The notes: a model not told the origin generated them from the letters alone. Positions 18,301 to 26,600 are shown, counted from the first letter of the stretch. The stretch is 64,000 nt of DNA from JASGDN01 sp049840815 (GCA_049840815.1 JASGJI010000004.1:259592-323591); one strand, 5' to 3'. Numbers and translations: made by a program.

Positions 18301-18408
18301 ATGAAGGAAAAGGCACTCTCGCGTGAGATACGCCGCGTGATTGGGGAGGATTTCGCTCGGTACGATGAGCTCTTCGAGCTGGTGAAAGCCCGCGATGAGT
18401 ACCGGTAG
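15328..18408 (+). CDS. hsdR: Type I restriction-modification system, restriction and translocation subunit
   Basis: 1026 residues, full length. The N-terminal nuclease has RPDLVIYVNGIALGVIELK (PD...ExK, about 134-152). The SF2 motor has Walker A HTQGSGKS (274-281), LIITDRTELDEQ, the DEAH box in FVFVDEAHRTQSGSM, motif III FIGFTGTPLL and later LLIVVDKLLTGFDAPPATYLY and QAICRVNRLDGDDKTYG. The C-terminal helical region binds the methylase. It translocates and cuts unmodified DNA. The ATG overlaps the stop of the preceding gene by four bases. All catalytic motifs are present, so the enzyme looks functional. Confidence 0.96.
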   Translation: MNTVGQKERATQDHVVRLFQDKLGYDYLGNWADRKENANIEEHLLRSNLKRRGYDDVLITRAIERLTKDAAVGGERSLYEANRVVYGLLRYGTKVKRAVADPTETVWLIDWDHPLLNDFAIAEEVTIHGEHVKRPDLVIYVNGIALGVIELKRSYVSVAEGIRQNIGNQQQTFIRPFFSTVQFLFAGNEVEGLRYGAIETPEKYWLEWKEPSAFAEPLDRALIQMGEPERFLELIHDFVVFDLGVRKAARHNQYFGVKAAQARVATREGGIIWHTQGSGKSLLMVWLAKWLIEHEHDARVLIITDRTELDEQIEDDFKGVGEAIRRTKSGADLIALLNDTNPALICSLVHKFGGESERNRDEAESAFIRELNAKLPPGFRAKGNIFVFVDEAHRTQSGSMHRAMKALLPNAMFIGFTGTPLLKADRMTSIETFGSFIHTYKFDEAVADGVVLDLRYEARSIDQSLAGSKKIDAWFDAKTKGLTDLTKASLKQRWGTMQKIVSADSRTRQIVQDILLDFETEPRLVSGRGNAMLVSQSIYQATRFYEAFVDAGFKGKVALVSSYVPNPGDVSKEDSGEGATERLKQYQTYRQMLAEFFDQPADTAVNRIDEFETEVKRRFIEEPGQMRLLIVVDKLLTGFDAPPATYLYIDKTMRDHGLFQAICRVNRLDGDDKTYGYVIDYRDLFKSLGAAITDYTSGALDGYEKEDIDGLLKDRTEQERADLDDALETIRAICEPVAPPKGTLQYQHWFCAIDAGNMDQIKDNEPKRVQFYKAVASLVRAYAAVANDMERAGYAAMEAAAIKAEVAMYVAIREDVRLGAGENVDLKQFEPGMRALLDTYIRADPSETVATFEQGLVELIVEHGAGALGALPEGIRRDKEAVAETIVNNVRKTIVDEHAMNPKYYDTMSSLLDALIEQRREDALDYADYLQELLDLATRVGTQQSDTDYPTWVKDGAQRALYDFGWEDEALAIRVDDTIRTSRHHDWVGSPMKEKALSREIRRVIGEDFARYDELFELVKARDEYR

Positions 18409-19117
18409 CACGCGGATCTCCGTCTCGGGAATCGATGCCGAGGTCATCTACAAGGCGATCAAGCACATCCACATCTCGGTGTACCCGCCTGAGGGTCGGG
18501 TCCGAGTGGCCGCACCGCACCGGATCGATGATGAGGCGGTGCGCCTTGCCGTGATCCAGCGCCTGCCATGGATCAGGAAGCAGCAGGTGCGATTCCAGGA
18601 TGCACCGCGTCAGTCAAAGCGCCGCATGGTCTCGGGGGAAACGCACTACGTGTGGGGCGAGCGCTACCTGATGGATGTCTCCCGCTCCGGTCGGCACCGG
18701 ATCGAGCTCGGCCCGCGTACCCTCTGGCTCATCACCCCTCGGTCTGCCGACGCTGCGGCTCGGCTGCGATTGCTTGAGCGGTGGTACCGGAACCAGCTTC
18801 TCGAAGCGCTGCCTGCCCTAGTTGATAAGTGGCAAACGATCATCGGCGAGGAAGCCGCTCGTGTGGAAGTCCGGCGCATGCGAACTAAGTGGGGGAGTTG
18901 CACGCCGGACAAGAGAACGATCCGCCTAAACCTGGATCTGGCAACAAAGCACCCACGATGTCTCGAATATGTGTTGGTTCACGAGCTTATACATCTAAAG
19001 GAACGCACGCATAGCGAGCGATTCTACTCAATGCTGGATCTCTATCTGCCCGATTGGCGACAGCGACGCGACTTGCTCAACACAGCGCCGCTGAAGCACG
19101 AGGAATGGCCCTATTGA
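18395..19117 (+). CDS. DUF45/YgjP-type zinc metallopeptidase-like protein
   Basis: 240 residues. VLVHELIHLKERTHSERFY carries the HExxH-type zinc site with a downstream His, and RTKWGSCTPDKRTIRLNLDL is the other conserved block of the YgjP/DUF45 (WLM-related) family. The gene overlaps the end of hsdR by 14 bases, so it is the last member of the restriction operon. Such genes commonly follow hsdR in diverse bacteria; whether the protein processes the restriction enzyme is unknown. The N-terminal part SVYPPEGRVRVAAPHRIDD is also typical of the family. Confidence 0.88.
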   Translation: MSTGSTRISVSGIDAEVIYKAIKHIHISVYPPEGRVRVAAPHRIDDEAVRLAVIQRLPWIRKQQVRFQDAPRQSKRRMVSGETHYVWGERYLMDVSRSGRHRIELGPRTLWLITPRSADAAARLRLLERWYRNQLLEALPALVDKWQTIIGEEAARVEVRRMRTKWGSCTPDKRTIRLNLDLATKHPRCLEYVLVHELIHLKERTHSERFYSMLDLYLPDWRQRRDLLNTAPLKHEEWPY

Positions 19118-19134
19118 CGGGACAAGTCCGTGAT

Positions 19135-19156
19135 GCGATGCCTTACGAGGCATCGC
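19135..19156. terminator. Small hairpin between converging restriction operon and integrase gene
   Basis: GCGATGCC (19135-19142) pairs with GGCATCGC (19149-19156) around TTACGA. It covers the last codons of the integrase gene and lies 17 bases after the metallopeptidase stop, so it could end both convergent transcripts. Confidence 0.4.
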
Positions 19157-20276
19157 TCAGCGCGGCATCGAGCGTGTCTGCTGCCATGCGCTGCATGTCC
19201 GGCGTCACGTGGCTATACCGATTGAGCGTCATCGTGATGTCCGCGTGCCCGAGCCGCTCCTGCACGATTTTCGGGTGAACGCCCTGTGCCAGGAGCAGGG
19301 TCGCGCTCGTGTGCCGCAGGTCATGGAAACGGATCACCGGCAAGCCCGAGGCCGCCGTCAGCGTGCCGAAGGCGTGACTCAGCGAGTTGACGTGCAGCAT
19401 GTTCCCGGTGCGGTTCGTGAAGACGAAGCCGTGGTCCTCCCAGATCTCGCCGAGGCGGAGCCGCTCCGCGTTCTGGCGCGCCCGATGCTTGCGCAGTGAT
19501 GTCACGCAGCTGGCAGGAAGCGCGATCGCCCGCCTGCCTGCCGCCGTCTTCGGCTGACCGAGTTCCCACCGCCCTTCCTTGCCACGACTCAGGGTCCGCC
19601 GCACCGCGAGCGTGCCGCGATCGAGGTCGAGGTCCTCCCACTTCAGGCCGAGCAGTTCGCCGCGCCGCATCCCGGTCAACAGGGCCAGCCGCCAGAGGGC
19701 GGCAAGGTCATGCCTGTCCGAGACGGCGAAGAAGCGGTTCACCTGTTCGAGGTTCCACGTCGTGATCTCGGGGAAGGTGCGGCGTGGGGCATCGACCATC
19801 GACCCGACGTTGCGCGAGACCACGCCCCAGCGTTCGGCCTGCTTCAGGACGCGGTGCAGCATCACGTGCAGGTGATGCACCGTCGTCGACGAGAGACCCG
19901 AGGCCAGCCGGTTGGCATAGAAACGCTGCAGGTCGGCAGGGGTCAGCTTCGTGAGTTGCCTCGTGCCGAGTTGCGGCAGGATGTGAACGCGGAGCATGTC
20001 GGCGTAGCGTCGGAAGGTGGACGGCCGTAGCGACGGTTCGACCGCCTCCAGCCATTGCGCCGCGAACTCCGCAAGCGTCAGCTTCTCGTGACCGACCGCC
20101 TCACCGTCATCGACCTGGTCGAGCAGGGCGCGGATCTTTTCCTCGCACTCGCGGCGGGTCTGCGCGGTGACGCGCTTCTGGCGGCGCTTGCCGGTGACCG
20201 GATCCGGTGGCAGGTCGACGACGCCAGCCCAGCTCGTGCCAGTCTTGCCAGCAACCTTCGTGACTGATCCCTTCAT
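19143..20276 (-). CDS. int: Tyrosine recombinase, phage/ICE integrase
   Basis: 377 residues with three parts: an N-terminal AP2-like arm-binding domain (WAGVVDLPPDPVTGKRRQKRVTAQTRRECEEK), a SAM-like core-binding domain (LTLAEFAAQWLEAVEPSLRPSTFRRY), and the catalytic domain. Catalytic residues are all present: Arg in TGMRRGELLGLKW (about 204), Lys in PKTAAGRR (243), HDLRHT (318-323), His in RLGH (344) and Tyr in LNRYSH (354). It is of normal phage-integrase size and should be active. It ends a leftward gene series and converges on the restriction operon. It is the best candidate for the enzyme that used the tRNA-Leu site, although it is 9 kb from that tRNA. Confidence 0.95.
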   Translation of the reverse strand: MKGSVTKVAGKTGTSWAGVVDLPPDPVTGKRRQKRVTAQTRRECEEKIRALLDQVDDGEAVGHEKLTLAEFAAQWLEAVEPSLRPSTFRRYADMLRVHILPQLGTRQLTKLTPADLQRFYANRLASGLSSTTVHHLHVMLHRVLKQAERWGVVSRNVGSMVDAPRRTFPEITTWNLEQVNRFFAVSDRHDLAALWRLALLTGMRRGELLGLKWEDLDLDRGTLAVRRTLSRGKEGRWELGQPKTAAGRRAIALPASCVTSLRKHRARQNAERLRLGEIWEDHGFVFTNRTGNMLHVNSLSHAFGTLTAASGLPVIRFHDLRHTSATLLLAQGVHPKIVQERLGHADITMTLNRYSHVTPDMQRMAADTLDAALSDAS

Positions 20277-20400
20277 CCGAGCATCCTCCCATTTCTACGA
20301 ACCGTCGCTACACGCAACCACACCAGATCACCTGGAATCGACGATAGGTGGTGCCGGGTTCCACGACAGCCCCCTCCGGCACCCGGAGTGCGGAGTGCGC

Positions 20401-20634
20401 TCACGACCATCGAGCCAGGGCATGCAGCCGCATCAACTCCTCGTGCTCGTCCGTCGCCAGGGACGCCAGCCAGCCATTGAGCGATCCCGGCCACGCCTGC
20501 CTGTCCAGCGCCAGCCGTTCCAGGCTGTCGAGGTCCTCGTTAGTGAGACGGCGCAGATCGACCCGTCGCCGACGCCAGTGCGTCCGCTGCCGAGCCTCCA
20601 TCACGGCTAGTCGTTGGCTCACCCGTGCTCTCAT
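20401..20634 (-). CDS. Small hypothetical phage-like protein
   Basis: 77 residues, Arg/Leu-rich and probably helical (RVSQRLAVMEARQRTHWRRRR...LTNEDLDSLERLAL). No family is recognised. The ATG overlaps the previous gene's stop by four bases (ATGA), so it is translationally coupled in the leftward series feeding into the integrase. The name should stay hypothetical. Confidence 0.5.
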   Translation of the reverse strand: MRARVSQRLAVMEARQRTHWRRRRVDLRRLTNEDLDSLERLALDRQAWPGSLNGWLASLATDEHEELMRLHALARWS

Positions 20635-20846
20635 ACGGCGTCCAGCGGCATGCCCACGATGTGGATCTCGTGGGTGATCGGCACCAGGCGTCCGCAGTTG
20701 GGACAGTGTTCGGGGCGGCTCGTGTTCTCGTCATCATCGACGATCACCAGCGTCGACCACGTGCTGCAGGTTGGACAGCCCGTTCGCTGCCGTCCGTGGG
20801 CCGTTGCCTCCAAGGTGGCGATCCTGGATGCCGTCCGCCGGTTCAT
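20631..20846 (-). CDS. Small zinc-ribbon protein
   Basis: 71 residues. Two Cys pairs, CPTC and CPNC, separated by about 20 residues, form a zinc ribbon; the N-terminus (MNRRTASRIATLEA) is a short helix resembling the start of the neighbouring genes. It overlaps both neighbours by four bases. Phage small zinc ribbons of this sort are common and functionally uncharacterised. Confidence 0.55.
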   Translation of the reverse strand: MNRRTASRIATLEATAHGRQRTGCPTCSTWSTLVIVDDDENTSRPEHCPNCGRLVPITHEIHIVGMPLDAV

Positions 20847-21109
20847 GCGATCGCCTCCTCTATCTCGGCCAGATCCCGTTTCAGTTCCTCGACCGGGCAG
20901 CCTGCCTCGTCCGCCACGAACTGCAGTTGCCCCTCCCGGGTCGTGATCCCGTGACGCTGGAACTGGCGGGCGAGCTCCTCTGCCTCTGCCAGCAGCTCCG
21001 CTTCGTCGATGTCGAGGATATGGGCTACCCGCGCCACCTCGGCCCGGATCGCTGGGGACGGACGACCTTCGATCGCGGCCAGCCGGGTGCGCAGGGTCGC
21101 CCGGCTCAT
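20843..21109 (-). CDS. Small hypothetical helical protein
   Basis: 88 residues. MSRATLRTRLAAIEGR opens a helix, followed by a very acidic helical segment (IDEAELLAEAEELARQFQ) and DLAEIEEAI at the end. No family is recognised. The start at 21109 overlaps the upstream gene's stop (ATGA), and a much longer open frame upstream of it is read-through in the wrong frame of the next gene. It is one of four short, coupled genes before the integrase. Confidence 0.5.
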   Translation of the reverse strand: MSRATLRTRLAAIEGRPSPAIRAEVARVAHILDIDEAELLAEAEELARQFQRHGITTREGQLQFVADEAGCPVEELKRDLAEIEEAIA

Positions 21110-21495
21110 CGCCTGGTCTCCTCGGTGCTGGCTGCCGCTTCCAGCGCGGCGAGCCGCTCCTCGATCGTGGCCAGCTCCCGCACCTGCAACAGGCGGTTCA
21201 GGGTGATGTCCGCCGCCCGCACCCGCGCACCCAGCGGCGCCTCCCGGTCCGCCATCGCCCCCGCCAGCGTCCCGACCGCCGCCCGTGAGAGCCGAATCAG
21301 CACCCGTGAGACCTCGTCCAGGGCCCGCGCCTCCGCGTCCCGCACCGCCGAGGCGAAGAGCGGCTGCTTCATCCAGCGGTAGACCGTGTCCCGGCTTACG
21401 CCGGCCGCCGTTGCCGCGTGCGAGACCTCGCCGGTGTGGAGGAGTGCCGCCAGCGCCTTGCGCTGCTTGCCCGAAAGTGTCTGATCCTCCGACAT
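21106..21495 (-). CDS. HTH protein resembling phage terminase small subunits
   Basis: 129 residues. LSGKQRKALAALLHTGEVSHAAT and AAGVSRDTVYRWMKQPLFASAVRDAEARAL form an N-terminal Hin/homeodomain-like HTH, followed by a long helix and GARVRAADITLNRLLQVREL, the pattern of small HTH proteins often annotated as terminase small subunit or transposase-like. No large terminase or capsid genes are present in the window, so a packaging role is unsupported; it may simply bind DNA as a regulator of the element. The ATG at 21495 is the only good start. Confidence 0.6.
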   Translation of the reverse strand: MSEDQTLSGKQRKALAALLHTGEVSHAATAAGVSRDTVYRWMKQPLFASAVRDAEARALDEVSRVLIRLSRAAVGTLAGAMADREAPLGARVRAADITLNRLLQVRELATIEERLAALEAAASTEETRR

Positions 21496-21510
21496 GATGT
21501 CGCACCTTCC

Positions 21511-22620
21511 TTATGCCACCTGCGTGGTCAGCTCGCTGGCAGGTGCAAGCTGGATGAGGATGGCCATGCGCAGGTGGCGGGCGATGGCGTGCATGAGGAG
21601 CGGTGGCACGCTGTTGCCGATCCGTCCCCACTGCTCCTGGTAACTCCCGGTGAAGCGGAAGGCGGGAGGATACGCTCCGATCGTGGCCGCTTCCCGGATC
21701 GTGAGTGGTCGTTGCTCGGTCGGATGGACGAGGGTGGCGAAGCCGGTCCCCTTCTGCGTCCGCATCAGGGTCGGACAAGGCCGGTCCGGGTGCGGTTTCA
21801 CGCAGGAGGAGTAGCCCTTGCCGATCACGTGCATCGCGCTCTGGCCGGGACGGACCCGTGGCCAGAGGAGGCCGTAGGTGTCGGTCAGCTCGGGAGCCTC
21901 GGCATCACCCGGTTGCAACGCGAGCCGGGATGCTGCGGTTAAAGCAGTGCGCAGGGGGATCGGCCAACTGGTGGCAGCGGGATGCGAGGGTTCGATCCCG
22001 AGGTCGGATCGCACCCCGATCACGATCAGGCGAGCGCGGTGCTGGGGGACGCCGAAGTACATCGCATTCAGGACCCGGGCCGAGACCCGGTAGCCCGCCG
22101 CCTTCAGGGCAACCAGACACTCCGCGAAGACGAGGCGCATCTTGCCCCGCACCATGCCGGCCACGTTCTCCATCACGAAGACCTTCGGCTGGAGGTCGGC
22201 CAGCAGCCGGACATACTCCCGGAAAAGCGTGTTGCGGCTGTCACTCAGTTGCCGTCGACCGGCTGTGCTGAATCCCTGGCAGGGTGGCGACCCGTCGAGC
22301 ACGTCCAGTTCCCCCCGCTCCAGTCCCGCCTGTTCCAGCAGCATGTCGGCAGTGAGTTTTGCGATATCGCCTTCCCAGGTCGGAACATGCGGCAGGTTCT
22401 GGCGGAAGGTCGCCATGGCGACCGGATCGTGGTCGGTGGCGAAGGTCTCCCGGAAGCCGGCCATCAGGTAGCCGAGGGAGGACCCACCCCCACCGGCAAA
22501 GAGGCTGGCCACCGTCGGAGCATCGGGGAGACGGGGTGCCATCGCCGCCTGCCAGCGCTCCTCGAGCGTCTGAATGAGTTCAGCGGGGGAAGGTGTGACC
22601 ACACTGGGGACACGTGACAT
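21511..22620 (-). CDS. C5-cytosine DNA methyltransferase
   Basis: 369 residues. Motif I is SLFAGGGGSSLGYLMAGF (39-56), motif IV GSPPCQGFS with catalytic Cys at 114, motif VI ENVAGM (151-156), motif VIII QHRARLIVIGVR, and motifs IX/X are REAATIGAYPPAFRFTGS and IGNSVPP. The target-recognition region lies between VIII and IX and is short. It adds methyl groups to cytosine in DNA; with no cognate nuclease gene beside it, it is likely an orphan, perhaps protecting the element from host restriction. The start at 22620 overlaps the 3' end of the ParB-like gene by 41 bases. Confidence 0.93.
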   Translation of the reverse strand: MSRVPSVVTPSPAELIQTLEERWQAAMAPRLPDAPTVASLFAGGGGSSLGYLMAGFRETFATDHDPVAMATFRQNLPHVPTWEGDIAKLTADMLLEQAGLERGELDVLDGSPPCQGFSTAGRRQLSDSRNTLFREYVRLLADLQPKVFVMENVAGMVRGKMRLVFAECLVALKAAGYRVSARVLNAMYFGVPQHRARLIVIGVRSDLGIEPSHPAATSWPIPLRTALTAASRLALQPGDAEAPELTDTYGLLWPRVRPGQSAMHVIGKGYSSCVKPHPDRPCPTLMRTQKGTGFATLVHPTEQRPLTIREAATIGAYPPAFRFTGSYQEQWGRIGNSVPPLLMHAIARHLRMAILIQLAPASELTTQVA

Positions 22621-23080
22621 GGGCCACCTCCTCGGCTGCGGATTCGTCGTATTCGGGGAACGCGATGTCGGGAGCGTCGGCCAGCAGGCTGGCGAGGTCG
22701 TCGTCGGAGAAGATGCCGGCGAGGTCGGTCTCCGCGGCGAGGGCGCGCAGCACCTCGCGGTCCCAGGTGGCCAGCTCGGCGGCGCGGTTGTCGAAGAGGG
22801 CGAGCCGGCGCTTCTGTTCCGGGGTGAGGTTGCGGCGACGCACGGCAATCAGGGTGTCGCCCTCGGCCTCGACCACCTGGACGTGGGTGAGTCCGGCGGC
22901 GCGGGCCGCTTCGACGGTGGCGTTGCCGGCGAGCACGACATCGTCCTCGTCGATCACGATCGAGCGGGCGGCACCGACCTCCCGGAGGCTGTCGGTAATC
23001 AGGGCGAGGTTCTCGTCGGAATGGGAACGGGCGTTGCGGGGATCGGGCTGCAGGGCATCGAGCCGGGTATCGGTCGTCAT
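22580..23080 (-). CDS. ParB/Srx-domain protein
   Basis: 166 residues. LDALQPDPRNARSHSDENLALITDSLREVG followed by IVIDEDDVVLAGNATVEAARAAG and VQVVEAEGDTLIAVRRRNLTPEQKRRLALFDNRAAELA is the ParB N-terminal (ParB/sulfiredoxin fold) pattern as found in phages next to DNA methyltransferases. A C-terminal zinc-knuckle-like CPQCGHTF ends the protein. In phages such proteins often pair with a methylase or terminase; here it overlaps the cytosine methyltransferase gene. The start at 23080 was chosen because the family begins there; the open frame extends further without similarity. Confidence 0.78.
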   Translation of the reverse strand: MTTDTRLDALQPDPRNARSHSDENLALITDSLREVGAARSIVIDEDDVVLAGNATVEAARAAGLTHVQVVEAEGDTLIAVRRRNLTPEQKRRLALFDNRAAELATWDREVLRALAAETDLAGIFSDDDLASLLADAPDIAFPEYDESAAEEVAHVTCPQCGHTFPR

Positions 23081-23107
23081 GGGTGCGGTTCTCCGGAAAA
23101 CGAAGAA

Positions 23108-23149
23108 GGGCCGCCGGACTCGAGCACATCGCTGCTCGACCGGCGGCCC
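23108..23149 (-). terminator. Two-tier hairpin upstream of the ParB-like gene
   Basis: GGGCCGCCGG (23108-23117) pairs with CCGGCGGCCC (23140-23149), and CGAGCA/TGCTCG forms an inner stem. It lies between the zinc-ribbon gene and the ParB-like gene, so it could be a terminator or attenuator within the leftward series. Confidence 0.5.
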
Positions 23150-23178
23150 ATGTGTCCACCAACAGGTTGTCGTTATGT

Positions 23179-23406
23179 TCATTCTAGCAGATGACTATGG
23201 TCGAGCAGGAGCGATCCACCTTCGAAACGTCGGGTGGTGCCGCAGCAGGGACAGGTCACCATGACGTGGCGGGTGTCGAGATGGACGGTGATCCGGGTGA
23301 CCGAGGGCAGGAGGCGCAGCATGCCTCCCGAGGTCAGGTGGCCGAGGACGGCACCATGGGGACAGGGACAACGGGGGTTCCGGCAGGTCCAGGTGCGGGT
23401 GCTCAT
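23179..23406 (-). CDS. Small zinc-ribbon-like protein
   Basis: 75 residues with two Cys clusters, CRNPRCPCPHG and CPCC, suggesting a zinc site, and a middle beta segment VTRITVHLDTRHVMVTC. No family is recognised. The ATG at 23406 is preferred to an in-frame ATG at 23448, which would add unrelated residues. It lies between the frameshifted DUF3854-type gene and the ParB-like gene. Confidence 0.45.
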   Translation of the reverse strand: MSTRTWTCRNPRCPCPHGAVLGHLTSGGMLRLLPSVTRITVHLDTRHVMVTCPCCGTTRRFEGGSLLLDHSHLLE

Positions 23407-23469
23407 GAGGGATCTCCCGGTCGGGATGGTCGGTCTGGTCAGGAACAAGAAGAGGGAGGAGCCTGAAAC

Positions 23470-26247
23470 TCAGGCCACGGCGCCATGGTGGGCAATCGCG
23501 CAGGGCAAACAGACGTAGCGGCGATCGGGTGGCAGTTCGGTGCCGCAGTGCACGCAGCGCTCGGGTTCGGGCGCCCCTCCCCCATGCGATGCCTGACCAA
23601 CACGACCAACCTGACCAGAAGCCTCCTCGTCGAAGGGACGCTGCGTGTACCCCGGCTCTTCCGAAGGTGGGTGTGCTTCATCCTCTCGTTCCGGATCGGG
23701 GTCGAGGTCGGGATCAGGTGGCGCTGCCACCGCTGGAGGGCTGAGCGCGTCCCGCGACAGGTGGAGCACCTGCCGCCGGGCGCCGGCAAGGGTGCGGCGC
23801 ACCGTGCGCGTCTTGCGGACCTCCTGCTCGGTCGTGACGAGCAATCCGGCCTCGTCGAGGCGCTTCCAGAGCGTCTGCGCCCCGATGGCGATCGCCGTGC
23901 CTGACGCGGACCCGAACTGCTGGACGGCGTGCCAGGCGGCGTTGGGTTCGAGGTAGAGGCCGTCGTCGGTCAGCCAGCCGGCGCACCGGCCCTGGGCCTG
24001 CCACTCGTGTCGCTGAAAGCCACCCGCGCCGACCTCCCGAGGCCGCCAGCCCCATGCCTCGGGTCGTTCCGGCGCCTCTCCCGTGGGGCCGGCGATGTGG
24101 GCGGCACCGGAGGCAATGGCGCCGGTGAGGAGGTCGAGGAAGCGCTGGACCGGGTCTTCCTGGTGGAGATGGCCGGACTGCGCGGTGCCGAGATCGACCA
24201 GCGTCTGCCAGACCTCCGTCCACAAGGCACGGCCCGCTTCCTTGGTGAAGGCGCCGGCCTCCACGCCGAACCGGATCCAGAGTTGCCAGCTCGCGCCGAG
24301 CTGGGCAAGGGCGTCCGGAGTCGGGCGTGGAGGCCTCCGGCATGCAATTGCCCGCGCAGGGTGCGTACGGCCGGCCCGAACTCTTCACGCAGCCGCTCGA
24401 ACCGTCCGGCCAGCCACGTGACGAAGGCGGTCGTTGCCTGCGCGAGATGTTCGCGTTCCGGGCCGTCCTGGTAGCGTGACAAGACGTCTGCGCGGACGTC
24501 ACCGGGCCCCACCTCGAGCACCAGCATGCGGGCGCGGATCGAGTAGCCGTTCGGGATGTCCTCCCCCGTGCCCAGGATCAGCGCGCGCGGCGGGAACGAC
24601 GGCCGCACCGATCCGTCGGCCTGCATCCGGCCCCGGCCTGCGGCGTTCCCCGCTCCCCGGATCACGCGATCGGCGGTGGCGTGATAGCGCCGCACGTCGA
24701 TCGGCGAACCGGCCGGAGCGAAGTTCGTCGATCACGAGCAGGCAGTCCTTGAAGTCGAAGCCCGTCCGCTCCAGGAAGTTCGGGGTCGCAGCCCATGAGG
24801 CTGGCAGGCCGGTACGGTCGAAACCGACGCCGAATGCCCGCTGGACCACGGCCGCAAGTTCGGATTTCATGACGCCGGAAGGACCGACGAGGAAGAGCGC
24901 GAAGTCGACCGGAGCGATCGCAATCAGCAGTGCGCGAACGATTACGCCGACCAGCGGCACCGTGAGGCGACGGGCGCGAGGTCCAGCAACGCCCGTACGA
25001 GAGGATTGCCTCCCTGGTCGCCTCCGCGCCAGATGGTGCTGGGAGGCGAATCACTGACGCCGGGCCGTCCAGGCGGACCACGATTCCGGCAACGACACCG
25101 TCCGGACCGAGTATTGCCTCCTGTGTCAGGAACACCCAGACGCCGTCGATCTTCCGCCACCCCGGGTGCGTGTACTCGCGGCGGCGCACCACCGCGGGCG
25201 AAAGCCGCTGGATCGCCTCCCGCACCCGATCCCGGTGGCCCGAGCCGGCCGCGATGATCGGGGCCGTGCCCCAGGCGGTCGTCACCCACTGCAGAGATTC
25301 AAACCGGTTCGTGGGCACGCGGGCGGGCGGCAGTACCCGCCCGCGCAAGTATCCCAGCAATCAGCAGTTCGCCACGTTCGCTGAGGCCGTCGTCGGCAAT
25401 GATCTCCTCCCGGATCTCTGCCGTGAAGTTGGTGAGCGTGACCCAGGTCTCGTTGAGCCCCTCACCCCGTCGCCAGACCATCCCGCCATTGACGATCAGG
25501 TACGGGCCGTCCGGTGTCGTGTCCTCGTCGTCCGGGACCTCCACTCGTTCGACAACGTGGGCCAGCAGGTCGGTCACGGTCTTGCCGCTGGCGAAGAAGT
25601 CGTCGAGCCCGACCTTCGTCCCGCCCGGCCCCGCCGGGAGCTGGACGATCTTCACCGTCGCCCCGCGTGTCCGGAGCATTGCGGCGAGGCGATCCAGCGC
25701 TTTCCGCACGGTCGGCTTCGTCACGACATCGGAATCGAACACAAGGTAGACATCACGACCGTTGAGGGCCATGACCTCGAAGTCGGGCAGGGCGACCGTG
25801 CCACCCTGGGCGTTGGTGCCCCGCCAGTTCCAGACGCCGAGTACAGCGATGCAGCAGAGGCCCTGCGAGGCCGCTGCATCGGCCTTGCGGGCACCCTCGG
25901 TGATGAAAAGCGGTATCGAAGGATCGCCGAGCCGGTCACGGCATCCCGGTGGCACATCGAGCACCATGTGCGATCCGCGCGGGGTCTCGTACTTGAGCGA
26001 GCTTGCCCTCCCGGATCCGGGGTTCATCCGGTCGTGCCTGGTAGGTGGCGATCTGGCCATGCACGTCATGGACAGGGATGAGCAGGGCCGGCACCCGCGC
26101 CTGGGAGGCGCTGAAGCCGAGCCGCTGCATCTCGGCCTTCGTCGTGACCGAGCGGTAACCGCGGGCGGCCGCAACCTCCGGATCGATGCCCGAGCCGTCG
26201 ATCAGCGCCTGGTGCTGGGGAAGGAGCAGGGGTGCGTCGCTCGTCAT
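23470..26247 (-). pseudogene. DUF3854 + DUF927-like primase/helicase-type gene with at least six frameshifts
   Basis: Reading across frames gives one long protein of about 925 residues: a start (SDAPLLLPQHQALIDGSGI), a toprim-like DUF3854 part (IPLFITEGARKADAAASQGL and DVYLVFDSDVVTKPTVRKAL), a middle with VWVFLTQEAILGPDG, a P-loop-like ALFLVGPSGVMKSELAAVV and LLVIDE region, ATADRVIRGAGN, and a C-terminal tail ending in a Cys-rich CVHCGTELPPD...CLPC. The frame changes near 26000, 25350, 25003, 24972, 24726 and 24332. Intact relatives act in replication of phages and integrative elements. Large neighbours such as hsdR and the FUSC gene are uninterrupted, which argues for a truly dead gene rather than general sequencing error, though error cannot be excluded. 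Confidence 0.72.
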
Positions 26248-26471
26248 GCGGCGTCCCCTCCCAGGTCGCGGTGATCGCTCGTGCCGAGCAGCGCCTCCAT
26301 CGCGCGGCGGGAGACGACCATGCGCCGTCCCAGCCGGATGACCGGGACCGGCAGGGCGTCGCGCCGCGCGAGCTCATACGCGGTCGACCGATTGATGCCG
26401 AGGAGCCGGGCGACATCCTCGATGTTGAGCGTGAGCCGGTCGAGCCGGCTCGCGGGCGATTCCGTGTCCAT
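26244..26471 (-). CDS. Excisionase-family helix-turn-helix protein
   Basis: 75 residues. LTLNIEDVARLLGINRSTAYELARRDALPVPVIRLGRRMVVSRRAMEALL is the MerR-like excisionase/HTH_17 fold: helix-turn-helix then a small wing ending 'RI.RR.dLe.ll'. Its stop overlaps the start of the DUF3854-type gene by four bases. It could act as the excisionase for the integrase at 19143-20276 or as a regulator of the leftward series; both roles are inferred from family and position. Confidence 0.8.
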   Translation of the reverse strand: MDTESPASRLDRLTLNIEDVARLLGINRSTAYELARRDALPVPVIRLGRRMVVSRRAMEALLGTSDHRDLGGDAA

Positions 26472-26600
26472 CGGACACCCTCCGTGAGACTGACGATCGC
26501 CCTGTGCGATCTCGTGTCACCACGGTAGGGAATGGTGGGTTGGCAAGAACGGCAAATCCGGCACGTTCGCAGAAAGCCGGCAATCGGCGCGCCTTCTCGC

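Noticed and set aside
20347..20356. GGTGCCGGGT upstream of the integrase, complementary to the tRNA-Leu end
   Set aside because: Only 10 bases match, in inverted orientation; too short to call attP.
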